A stretch of DNA of 64,000 nucleotides from SFFI01 sp964398655 (GCA_964398655.1 CAYNNG010000003.1:1-64000); one strand, 5' to 3'. Positions 9,093 through 18,290 are shown, counted from the first letter of the stretch. Program-made: numbers and translations. Notes: generated by a model from the sequence alone, not told the origin.

Positions 9093-10232
9093 ATGTCCCA
9101 GCCTCAAGCTAAGCTTCCAGAAAAGCGAAGAAAGCGAAAATCCCCAAAAGCACAGTCAGCAATAATGCGGCAAAACAAGCCGGGGAGAGCCGCGCAAGTC
9201 TTGGCCTGTCTGCTGGTCCTAGTTTTTCTGCTCACGTCATGTAGTAATAACAGCTTTACCTATACTTTAAATACGACCCAAGTCAGCACAGTCCCGCAGG
9301 CGAGTACGGAAGAGTCCTCTGCAGAAGTCGCAGAAGAAAGCCAAACCGCTAGCGAAGCTTCTCCGGGCCCTTCCCGCCCGGAAGAGACAAACGACTCCGC
9401 GGCACCGGAGGAGGCGGAGCCTGAAGACTCAAACCAGGCAACCAGCAAACCTAGCATCAACCCGGCCTATGCCAGCCGGGACTGGGTACTGAAGCCGGCC
9501 AAGCTGGAGGAAAAATTCCGTAAGCTGGAAGCCGATTTGGGAATTGAAGATGAAGATATCGGCTACGTTTTTCTGGACCTGGAGAGCGAGGAATATTGGG
9601 GCAAGAATTTAGACCGGCCCTTCCTGGCAGCTTCCGTGATCAAGCTGCCGGCAGCCCTTATCACCTACGAGTGGACAGCTGCGGGCAAGATTGACCTGAG
9701 CCTGCCTATCACGATTGAGGAAGAAGACCTAGAGCTGGGGACCGGGCCGATTTCCGCGGCAGGAGCAGGTCTTACCTATACGGTGGAAGAACTCCTGCAA
9801 GCGGCAATTGTCCATTCTGACAACACAGCCTTTTTAGCCATTGACCGCATGTGGCGGCAGATGGGCTGGCTGGTCACCAATATGGATATCCGCTATGGTC
9901 TCCATTACGGAGTTCAGCGCGAGCTTACGCCCCGCGAGTGCCTAAATTTTCTCTGGGAATTCTATGACAATCCCCAGCAGATTCCCGGCTACGTAACTCT
10001 GGAAGATTATATGAAGAATACCTCTTACCCCGCCATGGCAGCCAGTTATATCCCGGTACCGGTAGCGCGCAAGTATGGCAAAAATGGGGGCTTTTACCAC
10101 GATGTGGGTATCGTTTATGGTGACCGGCCCTTTGCCTTTGCGATCTTCACAAAAAATCTGGCCTATCCCGCAGAGGCGATAGGCCAGCTAAACTTGGCAT
10201 TTTATGAATATAGTCTGGAGCTTGGCGACTAG
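9093..10232 (+). CDS. Lipoprotein serine hydrolase, class A beta-lactamase-like fold
   Basis: 379 residues. A basic N-terminus is followed by a hydrophobic segment ending LLTSC, a lipobox, so it should be a membrane-anchored lipoprotein. A Ser/Glu/Pro-rich linker (about 60-120) precedes a penicillin-recognising domain. The three active-site motifs are visible: SVIK (SxxK), SDN in IVHSDNTAF, and KNGG in place of KTG. The region resembles the beta-lactamase2 family, whose members may be beta-lactamases or peptidoglycan-active hydrolases. The KTG variation and lack of resistance context favour a house-keeping role. Start ATG 9093 has AGGAG nine bases upstream. It is convergent with the acyltransferase gene, two bases away. 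Confidence 0.82.
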   Translation: MSQPQAKLPEKRRKRKSPKAQSAIMRQNKPGRAAQVLACLLVLVFLLTSCSNNSFTYTLNTTQVSTVPQASTEESSAEVAEESQTASEASPGPSRPEETNDSAAPEEAEPEDSNQATSKPSINPAYASRDWVLKPAKLEEKFRKLEADLGIEDEDIGYVFLDLESEEYWGKNLDRPFLAASVIKLPAALITYEWTAAGKIDLSLPITIEEEDLELGTGPISAAGAGLTYTVEELLQAAIVHSDNTAFLAIDRMWRQMGWLVTNMDIRYGLHYGVQRELTPRECLNFLWEFYDNPQQIPGYVTLEDYMKNTSYPAMAASYIPVPVARKYGKNGGFYHDVGIVYGDRPFAFAIFTKNLAYPAEAIGQLNLAFYEYSLELGD

Positions 10233-10234
10233 TT

Positions 10235-12385
10235 TTAAGGCTGGACCCCTAATACTGCGAGAATGGTTTCCAAGATCACCTGGTCATAGACATCTGCCCC
10301 TGCGGGGACAGGGTGGGTGGCATCTTGGTAAAAGTACTCAGCCACGTTTTTGGCACGGCCATACCAGTCGGCCACATAAACCTGGGAGTGGTTGGCGGCA
10401 AAGTTGGCCAGCTTTTGGTTGTTGGGCTGTTCCCAAGTACCAGGTACCACAGTATTGACAAAGATTAAGGGCCTGCCGTTGGCTACTGCGTAGTAGGTAT
10501 CCATATCCGGCGGGTTGATATCTCCGTTCGTAGCCAGGGCAACTACCAGGATATCTGCGTTAATACCGGAGCTCTCCAAGGCTTGAATGATGGCAGGACC
10601 CTCATAAAAGTGACGGGAAACTTCGGCATCAATGTAGGCGGCTGGCACATAGGCCTCAATACCGGGAATAGCCATGGCCATGACGGAGTCGCCAACAATC
10701 ACGAGATTTAGGTCTTTTAAGGAAGCGACGGCAGCATCGGAGTAACCATAGGGGTTACTGGTGGACACTTCGCCAGAAGCGGGGCTGCCAGTGACTTGGC
10801 CAGGTGCCGCGGAATCTTCTGTGGACTCTTCCTCGCCTTGATTCGAGCTGGAGTCGGGGCTCGCTTGATCTGCCTGGTCATCAGCCTGGCTGGTTGACTC
10901 CGTAGACTCTGCTTCTGCTCCCGTAGTGGCTTGCTCGCTGGCTTTTGCCTGGCTTTCTTCTTTCAGATTTTTGCTTTCCTTTTCTCCGGCGGCCGGGGCC
11001 TTATCCTCACCAGAGGGATCAGGCTGGCTGCCTTCTTCTTGGCCCAGGAGCTTAGACTGGCGCTCGTGGTTGGCTTCAATGGCCTTGAGCACCGCATCGC
11101 CCTCTAGAGCCGGAGCGGCAGGGGTGGTGAGGGGCGGAATTACCAGGAGTACAACCAGAATGCAGGCTAAACCCACAGCCAGACTGCTGCGGAAGCCGGC
11201 CCGGATGCTGCCTTTTTGCTCAAAGATCCGCCAGGAGAGCTCGGCCATGAGGGCCAGCAAGACTAGTTGGATGGCCAGGCGGGGCAGGAAGGGCAGGGTA
11301 GAGAAGCGCAGGGCGGCCTCCAGACAGATCATAATGGCGTACTGCCAGAGGTAAATGTGGTAGGAGCGGGAGGCCAGATACCGGAAAAGGCTAGTCTCCA
11401 TGAAGCCCATACCGGGTACCGCTCGCACGCCGGCGAAGGCGATAAAGAGGGCGGCAAGGAAGGAGTAGAGATAAAAGCCTCCCCGGTAGAGGAAACTGGA
11501 GTCGTAACTAAAGAGGAAAAAGGGGGCCAGGAGGAAAATCAGGCTGAACCAGCCCACGGAGGCACGGATGGCCAGGGGAACAGGCTGGGGCTTGCGGTGC
11601 CTACGGGCAGATAGGTCCGCAGTGTCGTCATCCCAGACTTGGCCAGAGGCCACCAGATAGGCCTGGCGCATTTGTCGGCCTGCCAGAATAAGACTGGTCG
11701 CCGCCCCGTTGAGGAAGGCGTTTACCCGCATCAAGGAATTGTAATAATAAGGGGTAGGGTCTCCGCCCGGCATATAGGAGACAGCCATGTAGATGGCAGA
11801 ACCCAGGCCCAGGGCGAGCAAGAAATAACCTGCGAGCTCGCGGCCGTAGATGCGGATTTTGAAGGGCAGACGGTCGCTTAAGGCGGATAAGCCGGCAAAA
11901 AGCAGGGGATAGAAGAGGTAATATTGCATTTCCAGGGACAAGGCCCAGAGATGGGTCAAGGGATCAAAGGAGCCATGCCGGGCAAAGTAAGACTTATCTG
12001 CTAAAATTTCCGCGATATTATGGTAGCCCAAGACTGCGGAGGGAGCGGAGTCCCGGAGGAAGCGAAAGACCTCGGGCAAGAAGAAGCCGGAATAAATGGC
12101 CAGAGAAGCGACTAAAAAGAGTAGGGGGGGCCAGAGACGGCTGACCCTGCTTTTATAGTAACCGAAGAGGTCTAGCTGAGGCCTTACGACAAAAGATCTT
12201 GTGGTGTAATAGCCCGCGAGGACTAAGAAAATAACTACGCCCAAAAAACCTCCAGGTACCAGGTCGGGACGGATATGGTAGGCCATCACGCCCAAGAGGG
12301 CAAAGACCCGCAAACTATCGGACCCGGTGTGTCTAGATTTGGCTGGGGTTTTGGGGCTATTAAATTGCAATAATTCTTCTGACAT
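10235..12385 (-). CDS. OatA-like acyltransferase 3 with C-terminal SGNH domain
   Basis: 716 residues from ATG 12385. The first 400 or so are an acyltransferase-3 membrane domain (HIRPDLVPGGFLGVVIF; THLWALSLEMQYYLFYP). An acidic Ser/Glu/Gln linker of about 120 residues leads to an extracellular SGNH esterase/transferase domain with GDS (VIVGDSVM), GDI and a DATHP block carrying the catalytic Asp-His pair. This layout matches peptidoglycan O-acetyltransferase OatA, which moves acetyl groups across the membrane onto muramic acid and gives lysozyme resistance. An alternative ATG at 12415 falls in the T-run of the upstream terminator. Neither start has a good ribosome site; a TAAAAT box lies just upstream of 12385, so a near-leaderless message is possible. 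Confidence 0.85.
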   Translation of the reverse strand: MSEELLQFNSPKTPAKSRHTGSDSLRVFALLGVMAYHIRPDLVPGGFLGVVIFLVLAGYYTTRSFVVRPQLDLFGYYKSRVSRLWPPLLFLVASLAIYSGFFLPEVFRFLRDSAPSAVLGYHNIAEILADKSYFARHGSFDPLTHLWALSLEMQYYLFYPLLFAGLSALSDRLPFKIRIYGRELAGYFLLALGLGSAIYMAVSYMPGGDPTPYYYNSLMRVNAFLNGAATSLILAGRQMRQAYLVASGQVWDDDTADLSARRHRKPQPVPLAIRASVGWFSLIFLLAPFFLFSYDSSFLYRGGFYLYSFLAALFIAFAGVRAVPGMGFMETSLFRYLASRSYHIYLWQYAIMICLEAALRFSTLPFLPRLAIQLVLLALMAELSWRIFEQKGSIRAGFRSSLAVGLACILVVLLVIPPLTTPAAPALEGDAVLKAIEANHERQSKLLGQEEGSQPDPSGEDKAPAAGEKESKNLKEESQAKASEQATTGAEAESTESTSQADDQADQASPDSSSNQGEEESTEDSAAPGQVTGSPASGEVSTSNPYGYSDAAVASLKDLNLVIVGDSVMAMAIPGIEAYVPAAYIDAEVSRHFYEGPAIIQALESSGINADILVVALATNGDINPPDMDTYYAVANGRPLIFVNTVVPGTWEQPNNQKLANFAANHSQVYVADWYGRAKNVAEYFYQDATHPVPAGADVYDQVILETILAVLGVQP

Positions 12386-12415
12386 AAGGCATATTTTAGC
12401 ATGTTGCCAGGACAT

Positions 12416-12442
12416 AAAAACAGCCCCGCGGCTGCGGGGCTG
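12416..12442 (-). terminator. Terminator of the desulfoferrodoxin gene
   Basis: A 9-bp stem CAGCCCCGC / GCGGGGCTG (12421-12442) with a four-base loop is followed on minus by five T (12420-12416). It lies downstream of dfx. Confidence 0.9.
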
Positions 12443-12475
12443 TTTGAAATAGGTTTAGATTTACTAATAGTACTA

Positions 12476-12853
12476 CTAGGCTTCTGCCTTCCACAGACCG
12501 TGCAGGTTGCAGTATTCGTAAACTTCTACGGGGCCGTCTTCTACTTGGAAGGAGGCCTTGGGCTCGTCACCAGGGTTCAGGTAAACAACTTGCAGTTTCT
12601 CACCTTGTACAGCGGCGATGAAGGTAATCCAGTGCTCTTCAGTCATGGGGTGGAGAACAGACCCAACTTGGACATCAATCTTATTGCCGTTGCGCGTGAT
12701 GGCGGGTACGTGTTTCTCTAAAGCAGCATCAGTGGTGCCAGCTTTGAGTTCTTGCATTTCTTGACCACAGCAGGACACGGCGGGGCCCATGTCCAGCATT
12801 TTTAAGACTACGTTGCCACAAGTGTTGCACTTAAAAACTTTGAATTCTTTCAT
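12476..12853 (-). CDS. dfx: Desulfoferrodoxin (superoxide reductase)
   Basis: 125 residues, the standard length. The N-terminal desulforedoxin-like domain has CNTCG and SCCGQ (Cys ligands of Fe centre I). The catalytic domain has the centre II ligands: His in LEKHVP, HPMTEEHW, and the Cys-x-x-His in YEYCNLHGLW. It reduces superoxide to hydrogen peroxide in the cytoplasm of anaerobes. The start at 12853 has AAAGGAGAG upstream. It has its own promoter and terminator, so it appears monocistronic. No rubredoxin or rubrerythrin is adjacent. Confidence 0.96.
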   Translation of the reverse strand: MKEFKVFKCNTCGNVVLKMLDMGPAVSCCGQEMQELKAGTTDAALEKHVPAITRNGNKIDVQVGSVLHPMTEEHWITFIAAVQGEKLQVVYLNPGDEPKASFQVEDGPVEVYEYCNLHGLWKAEA

Positions 12854-12928
12854 GGTTTTTACTCTCCTTTAGAATAATCTTACTTTTCAGCATTAGGAGG
12901 CTCGATTGAGCGGATTTCCTATGCTTTT

Positions 12929-12958
12929 AGTCTAGCTTTTTCCGGGGGTTGAGGTCAA
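12929..12958 (-). promoter_or_regulatory. Putative promoter of dfx
   Basis: On the minus strand TTGACC (12958-12953) and TAGACT (12934-12929) are 18 bases apart, about 75 bases ahead of the dfx start. Confidence 0.5.
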
Positions 12959-13023
12959 ATTTTGGCGGCTTTCCCAGGCCTTCGGTGTCTCTAGGTACAG
13001 ACTGAGTGCTAGGAAAAATCTGC

Positions 13024-13051
13024 TTGACAAAACCTACTAGGTCGTTAAAAT
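13024..13051 (+). promoter_or_regulatory. Putative promoter of the Fur/Zur-zinc operon
   Basis: TTGACA (13024-13029) and TAAAAT (13046-13051) are separated by 16 bases. The overlapping TCGATAATGCTTCGCAATTT is AT-rich and weakly symmetric, so it could be a Fur-family operator, but the match is poor. Confidence 0.5.
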
Positions 13052-13156
13052 CGATAATGCTTCGCAATTTCAATTTTCCCTGTGCCGGTCAGGGCTGGAA
13101 GCCAGCATGCGGTGATGGGGGTCAATACCAGCAGAAGCGCGGAAAGAGAGGCTTTT

Positions 13157-13594
13157 ATGGCGAAAGCGGCACGTTATAAGAGTAAGGTGCGGGAGGAAAT
13201 CATCGCCTATCTGGCTAGCCGACAGGCAGACTTTCTCACGGTACGAGAGCTCAGCGAAGGTTTGAACCAGGAAGAGGTCTTGGTGAGCCAAGCCACCATC
13301 TACCGGACCTTAGCCCTTCTAGGCGAAGAGGGAAGGGTGGTAAAAATTCCCGCGGCCGAAGGCCAAAGTGCCCGTTACCGCTATGTGGCCGGCGAGCAGG
13401 ATAGTCCCTACGGGCGCTTGCAGTGCCAGGTTTGCGGTCAATCCTTCCGCCTAAACTGTAATCAGCTGGACGACTTGATTGCCCACATTGAGCAAGACCA
13501 CCACTTTGCTGTATCACGCCGGCATATCCTATTTTACGGTGTGTGCCAGGCCTGCCAGGCTAAAGCAGCCACACAAAATAAACAGAATGATTAG
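13157..13594 (+). CDS. Fur-family metalloregulator, probably Zur
   Basis: 145 residues from ATG 13157 (GAGAGG five bases upstream). It has a winged-helix DNA-binding domain with ATIYRTLALLGEEGRV, then a dimerisation domain with the structural zinc ligands CQVCG and CQACQ and His-rich metal-sensing residues (IEQDHHF, SRRHI). It is followed 14 bases later by znuA, which points to a zinc-responsive repressor of the uptake operon rather than iron (Fur) or peroxide (PerR) sensing. It is likely autoregulated from the promoter at 13024. Metal specificity is inferred from context. Confidence 0.85.
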   Translation: MAKAARYKSKVREEIIAYLASRQADFLTVRELSEGLNQEEVLVSQATIYRTLALLGEEGRVVKIPAAEGQSARYRYVAGEQDSPYGRLQCQVCGQSFRLNCNQLDDLIAHIEQDHHFAVSRRHILFYGVCQACQAKAATQNKQND

Positions 13595-13608
13595 ATGACT
13601 TATTAATT

Positions 13609-14763
13609 ATGAAAATGTCTAAATTCATCAAATCTACCTTTACCGCTACGTCACAGACCAGACGTAAATTAGCTTCTAAATTCCTAAGCAGCCTGGTCGC
13701 CTTGGCCCTCCTGCTAGGCCTGGGTTTTTTAATGCCGGCCCAGACAGACAGATTGGTCAGTGCTCAGGATGACCGCCTGCAGGCGGTAGCCAGCAATTTC
13801 CCGGCCTATGATTTCCTGCGTCAAATCGGTGGGGACAGGCTAGATCTCACCATGCTGTTAGCTCCGGGCGCGGAAAGCCACAGCTACGAGCCCAGTCCCC
13901 GCGACCTGGTGAAGCTGGCAGCATCTGATCTCTTTGTTTTTACAGGTGGTGAAGGCGATGCTTGGGTCAAGTCCGTCCTCAATACCCGGCCTGAAGACAA
14001 ACCCAGCCTGGCCATGGTGGATATGGTGGACCTCCTAGACGAAGAAATCGTCGAGGGCATGGAAGATGATGATGAACATGACCACGAACACGGCCATGAA
14101 CACGACCACGATCACGACCATGAAGACCACGACGAGGATCATGAGGATCATGACCCTGTCAAGGCAGATGACCACCACGAAGCTGAAGACAAGAAGCATG
14201 AGGAGGACCGAGAATCTCGGCGTTTCAGCCATACTATTGACGAACACGTATGGACCAACCCACAAAATGCTGCCAAGATTGTCCAAACCTTGTGTGAGGC
14301 CTTAGTTGACCTGGACCCTGACCATGCGGACTATTACCAGGAGCGGACGGAGAAGTATGTGTCCGAGCTGGAGGACTTGGATAAGGCCTTCGCGGACCTG
14401 GTAAAAAATGCTAAACGCCACACCATTGTGGTGGGTGATCGCTTTCCCCTGCGTTACTTTGTCGAAGCCTATAAGTTAGACTACTATGCTGCCTTTCCCG
14501 GCTGCTCTACCCAAGGCGATGCTAGCCCCCAAACCTTGACCTTTTTAATTGATAAGGTCCGGACCGAGTCCCTGCCGTTGGTCTTCCATATTGAGCTTTC
14601 TAACCAGAAACTAGCGAAAACTATCGCGGAGGATACAGGGGCCGAGGTTCTGCTTTTCCACAGCTGCCACAATGTTTCCAAAGATGATTTTAAAGCGGGA
14701 GTAACTTACCTAGACCTCATGCGGAACAATCTAGAAGCTCTAGACAAGGCGCTGAACGACTAA
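13609..14763 (+). CDS. znuA: Zinc ABC transporter, substrate-binding protein
   Basis: 384 residues. A hydrophobic signal segment (about 20-45) lacks a clear lipobox Cys. The cluster A-I (TroA/ZnuA) fold is seen in AVASNFPAYDFLRQIGG and SHSYEPSPRD, which contributes a metal-binding His. A long His/Asp/Glu-rich loop at about 145-200 (repeated DHEHD units) is typical of zinc rather than manganese binders. A later DEHVWTNP and a GCSTQGDASPQT stretch complete the pattern. It captures Zn2+ outside the membrane for ZnuBC. First transport gene after the Fur-family regulator. Confidence 0.93.
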   Translation: MKMSKFIKSTFTATSQTRRKLASKFLSSLVALALLLGLGFLMPAQTDRLVSAQDDRLQAVASNFPAYDFLRQIGGDRLDLTMLLAPGAESHSYEPSPRDLVKLAASDLFVFTGGEGDAWVKSVLNTRPEDKPSLAMVDMVDLLDEEIVEGMEDDDEHDHEHGHEHDHDHDHEDHDEDHEDHDPVKADDHHEAEDKKHEEDRESRRFSHTIDEHVWTNPQNAAKIVQTLCEALVDLDPDHADYYQERTEKYVSELEDLDKAFADLVKNAKRHTIVVGDRFPLRYFVEAYKLDYYAAFPGCSTQGDASPQTLTFLIDKVRTESLPLVFHIELSNQKLAKTIAEDTGAEVLLFHSCHNVSKDDFKAGVTYLDLMRNNLEALDKALND

Positions 14764-14857
14764 GCCGCAGGGGGGAAATGGCTGGCTGGTGAATTTGGGG
14801 CCAGGAGGTCAAGAGCCTTGCCTATTCGACTAGGCGCGCAAGAAGAAAGGGTGAAAG

Positions 14858-15655
14858 ATGACCTTAATTAGCTGTGAAAACCTAAGCTTTGCCTACGATG
14901 GGCAAACGGTTTTGCAGGATGTAAATTTTCAGATTGAGACGGGAGACTATCTGGCCATTTTGGGCGAAAATGGGTCGGGCAAGTCCACCCTGCTTAAGGG
15001 CATCTTGGGTCTGAAGGCACCGGCTACGGGACGAGTGACTTTTGGCTCCGGCCTCACCCCCAGTAAGCTAGGCTATTTGCCGCAAAAATCTGAAATCCAA
15101 AAGGACTTTCCCGCTACGGTGGAAGAGATTGTGCTGTCAGGAGCCCAGAACCGCCAAGGCCTAAGACCTTTTTACCATAAGGCTGACAAGGATTTGGCCC
15201 GCCAACGGATGGAAAAGCTGGAGCTCAGCCCTTTGGCCAAGCGCTCATTCCGCGAGCTATCCGGCGGCCAGCAGCAAAGGGTGCTCTTGGCCCGTGCCCT
15301 GGTGGCCGGTCGCGACCTCCTCGTTTTGGACGAACCCTTTGCGGGCCTGGACCCCGTGGTGTCCCAAGACCTCTACCGCCAGCTGGCGGACGCCCAGCAA
15401 GAGGGTATGGCCATTATCATGGTTTCACATGACCTCCACGCCTCTCTCCACCACGCTAATAAGGTCCTGCACCTGGGCTCGCGCCAGCTCTTTTTTGGCA
15501 GCGTGGAGGACTATCGCAAATCGGCCATCGGACAATCTTACTTAGGCCTGTCGCGTCAAGTCCCTCAAGAGGGTCCGCTTGGCCAGCCGGAGGCTTTTAA
15601 CCTCTGCGAGGTCTGCGCGGCCTGTGCTGGCCAGGAGCCAGTAGAAGGGAAGTAG
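14858..15655 (+). CDS. znuC: Zinc ABC transporter, ATP-binding protein
   Basis: 265 residues. Walker A GENGSGKST, signature LSGGQQQR, Walker B LLVLDEPF and the H-loop VSHDL are all present, in the order usual for metal-type ABC ATPases. It powers uptake through ZnuB. The C-terminus carries a Cys-rich tail (LCEVCAACAG), seen in some zinc-uptake ATPases. The permease starts four bases after its stop, so the pair is translationally coupled. AAGAAAGG lies upstream of the start. Confidence 0.93.
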   Translation: MTLISCENLSFAYDGQTVLQDVNFQIETGDYLAILGENGSGKSTLLKGILGLKAPATGRVTFGSGLTPSKLGYLPQKSEIQKDFPATVEEIVLSGAQNRQGLRPFYHKADKDLARQRMEKLELSPLAKRSFRELSGGQQQRVLLARALVAGRDLLVLDEPFAGLDPVVSQDLYRQLADAQQEGMAIIMVSHDLHASLHHANKVLHLGSRQLFFGSVEDYRKSAIGQSYLGLSRQVPQEGPLGQPEAFNLCEVCAACAGQEPVEGK

Positions 15656-15659
15656 CTTC

Positions 15660-16502
15660 ATGGTTGAACTTATGCAAGATATTTTTCACTATCCCTTCTT
15701 ACTCAGAGCCCTAATTGCAGGCCTGCTCATCTCGGTTTGCGCGGCCCTCTTGGGTGTAAACCTGGTCCTCAAGCGCTATGCCATGATTGGAGATGGTTTG
15801 AGCCATGTGTCTTTCGGAGCCTTAGCCATGGGTATGGCCCTAGGCTTTTCGCCTTACCTGCTGGCCGTGCCGGTCGTCCTGGTGGCGGGCTTTTTCTTGC
15901 TGAAACTCTCAGACAAGTCAGGCATGCGGGGAGACGCCGCTTTGGCTATGATTTCCTCCTCCTCTCTGGCGCTCGGCATCATTGCCGTTTCCTGGGGGCA
16001 GGGTGTGTCCACGGATGTTTACAATTACATGTTCGGCTCCATCCTCACAACCTCCAGCCTGGACCTCAGCTTGATTGGGATTCTTACCGCAGTGCTGGTC
16101 TTGACCTTTGTCCTCTTCTACCACAAATTTTTTGCCATCAGTTTTGACGAAAACTTCGCGGCCGCCTCTGGCCTCAAGGTAGGCTGGTATAACATGCTGC
16201 TGGCCGCTCTGACTTCCTTGACTGTGGTTATGGGTATCCGCATCATGGGGGCCCTCCTGATTTCCGCCCTGATTATCTTTCCTGCCCTGTCAGCCATGCG
16301 GCTCTTTAAATCCTACAAGGCGGTGACCTGGGCTTCACTGGCTTTTTCCCTCTTAGCCTTCCTCCTGGGATTCTTTGCCTCCTATTACTTTTCTACACCA
16401 TCGGGTGCTTCCATTGTGCTGGCCAATTTAGGGATTTTCCTCATAGCCGTACTTATCGCTAAGCTCAAGCCACTCTGGAAAAATTCTGCTCCTGCCCGCT
16501 AG
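15660..16502 (+). CDS. znuB: Zinc ABC transporter, membrane permease
   Basis: 280 residues with about eight membrane segments, matching the ABC-3 family (ZnuB/TroC). Family landmarks include GDGLSHVSFGALA near residue 42 and a conserved GIRIMGALLISALIIFPA block. It forms the membrane channel for zinc with ZnuC. Last gene of the regulator-znuA-znuC-znuB operon. A hairpin without a T-tract (GCCCGCTAG / CTAGCGGGC, 16494-16512) overlaps the stop and may stabilise or end the message. Confidence 0.93.
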   Translation: MVELMQDIFHYPFLLRALIAGLLISVCAALLGVNLVLKRYAMIGDGLSHVSFGALAMGMALGFSPYLLAVPVVLVAGFFLLKLSDKSGMRGDAALAMISSSSLALGIIAVSWGQGVSTDVYNYMFGSILTTSSLDLSLIGILTAVLVLTFVLFYHKFFAISFDENFAAASGLKVGWYNMLLAALTSLTVVMGIRIMGALLISALIIFPALSAMRLFKSYKAVTWASLAFSLLAFLLGFFASYYFSTPSGASIVLANLGIFLIAVLIAKLKPLWKNSAPAR

Positions 16503-16738
16503 CCTAGCGGGCGCTGTATGACGTCTCAGCCTTTAAAACCACAGCTCCTAAAAGATACGATATGAGGGTCGGTCCTTCACCAGGTCCCCGGATGTAATAT
16601 AATTCCTTATAGCGATAGCGAGTAAGAAGAGTGTAGGCAGCAGGTGCTCCTTGTGTTGATATAGTCGATATCGCAGATATAAATGCGTGCGTTGATCATC
16701 CTGCCTGCCGACCAGCCAAGCGTGAAAGGAGAAAAATT

Positions 16739-17161
16739 ATGTTTGTTTTTCCTAGAGGAAATGATTATGTCCTGCGTCTGGAACGCGGTGAAGATGTAAT
16801 TGAGTGTTTAAATAAGTTTGCCGCAGACCATGGCCCCATGCTGGCCTCTGTTACAGGTATTGGCGCAGTAGACGCCTGCCGCCTGGGCCTTTATAGCTTG
16901 AAGGATAAGAAGTACCTGGAGAAAAGCTTTGAAGGCGAATTTGAAGTCCTGTCCCTGGTGGGCAATATCTCCACCAAAGCAGGGGAGCCCTATGTCCACG
17001 TCCACATGGTGGTGGGAGACCGTGATATGAATGTCAAAGGCGGCCACCTAGGTTATGCCCGCATCGCAGTTACCGGCGAAATCTTCATCAAGGTCTACGA
17101 AGGCCGCCTGGAACGCGAACAAGATCCCGAGATCGGGATCAACATGCTGGTTGAGCCCTAA
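16739..17161 (+). CDS. PPC/DUF296 domain protein
   Basis: 140 residues, one PPC (plants and prokaryotes conserved, DUF296) domain over nearly its full length. The family core GEPYVHVHMVVGDRDMNVKGG with its H-x-H pair and GGHL is clear. Bacterial members are stand-alone trimeric proteins of uncertain function, sometimes linked to DNA binding because plants fuse the domain to AT-hooks. The start has AAAGGAG nine bases upstream. Upstream, GATAT occurs three times at 9-bp spacing (16658-16680). It is monocistronic and followed by a 1.67-kb gene-free island. Confidence 0.88.
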   Translation: MFVFPRGNDYVLRLERGEDVIECLNKFAADHGPMLASVTGIGAVDACRLGLYSLKDKKYLEKSFEGEFEVLSLVGNISTKAGEPYVHVHMVVGDRDMNVKGGHLGYARIAVTGEIFIKVYEGRLEREQDPEIGINMLVEP

Positions 17162-17494
17162 CGAGCCCTAAGTTGTATAAGTTGTCGGTTCGAGTTCCGA
17201 GCTGGGCTCAGTCAGAGCTTTGGCCCTAGCTCTGGATCCGTCTCTCACAGGGTTTAAGGCCTGATTCTGGGCTTGGCTCTGGACCGAGCTATGGGCGGGA
17301 AGCCTGAGGCTATCTCGGGTGCCTCCTCCCTCTTAAGGGGAGGAAGCGCCTGCTTATCTGGGAACCAGGACTCTACCTGTGGCTGCGGCCCTGCGGAAAT
17401 TGCTGGCGCATCTTGCTAGCCAAGGCGGGGGAGTAAAGGAAGTTTGGACCAGGCTGTGGCTCTTCTGTAAATCCTAGTTCGTGAAATTTCATAC

Positions 17495-17680
17495 AAATTT
17501 GCAAGTAGCGGAAGGGGGTTAGAGTTCAAACCACCCACTACCTGCAGAAATGGCCACGCTGTCCACCCACTACTTGCAAATGTGCAGGGCTGCCCACCCA
17601 TTAGCTGTAATTTTGCCGGAGAATCCGGACAATAGAAGTAGCACGGTCACCGGCCACCCACTATTCGCAAGTTTACATGT
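17495..17680. repeat. Cluster of five short dispersed repeats, several in inverted orientation
   Basis: Units share a core close to CCACCCACTACTTGCAAATT: 17495-17517 (plus sense, reverse complement), then 17531-17550, 17563-17582, 17592-17617 and 17652-17675 in the other sense. The first two face each other and could fold into one long hairpin. The 17162-17494 stretch before them shows no gene or structure I can name. A T-arm-like GGTTCGAGTTCC at 17186 is not part of a cloverleaf. Confidence 0.7.
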
Positions 17681-17687
17681 CCGCGGG

Positions 17688-18177
17688 CATCACCCCGTTG
17701 GCACAGATGTACAGATAAAAGGAAAATTTTTGAAGCTTGCTTAACTAAAGGCCGAGAGACCTGAACTGTAAATGGTCATGACCGCAAAGCGGCGCCGAAG
17801 GCGCCATTGACAGTTCAGGGAATCCGTCCTAAAAAGTAGACAAGCCTCAAAACTAATTAAGACTTTGCAGTCAGCTAGACCCCCTAATTTTGCTTAGACT
17901 ACCTCAACATTAAATCCCACTGCTCGGCGGTAGTTGCGCACACCATATAGCGGGCACGAAACTTTCTTGAAACCCGATTTTCGGCGAGACTAAATTCCAA
18001 ATGGATTTTACGGTAAGACTATCTTTCACTTTCTTTCTTTACGTGTGGAACTTACTTTTTCACTTAAACTCCGTACTTGAGTCTTGGATAATACGGAGGG
18101 AGGCCCGTGCAATTGACCATCCTATCTACTAATACAAAAGTAAGAGGGTGCCTCTGTGAGATTTTGAGACACCTTCT
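17688..18177 (+). repeat. Long non-coding repeat, copy A (candidate structured RNA or non-autonomous element)
   Basis: About 490 bp, closely matching the reverse complement of 62291-62910 and, in its last part, 63330-63529. Internal features are a long stem CCTGAACTGTAAATGG (17760-17775) / CCATTGACAGTTCAGG (17804-17819, one mismatch) enclosing two small hairpins (CCGC-AAA-GCGG and CGCC-GAA-GGCG), and a terminal hairpin AGAGGGTGCCTC / GAGACACCTTCT (18143-18177). It codes for nothing plausible. Compared with copy B it lacks an internal block of about 130 bp. Pyrimidine-rich CCCATTTTCT repeats follow to about 18275. Confidence 0.75.
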
Positions 18178-18290
18178 TCTTTCTGCCCATTTTCTAGCCA
18201 TTTTTCTCCTTATTTTCTATCAACTATCTGCCCCTATTTTCTGCTTTTCTGCCCATTTTCTATCCCTACTCTTAAATCCCCAGTTGCTCG

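Noticed and set aside
17180..17205. tRNA T-arm-like sequence GGTTCGAGTTCC
   Set aside because: No acceptor, D or anticodon arms fit around it and the T-stem closing pair is wrong.
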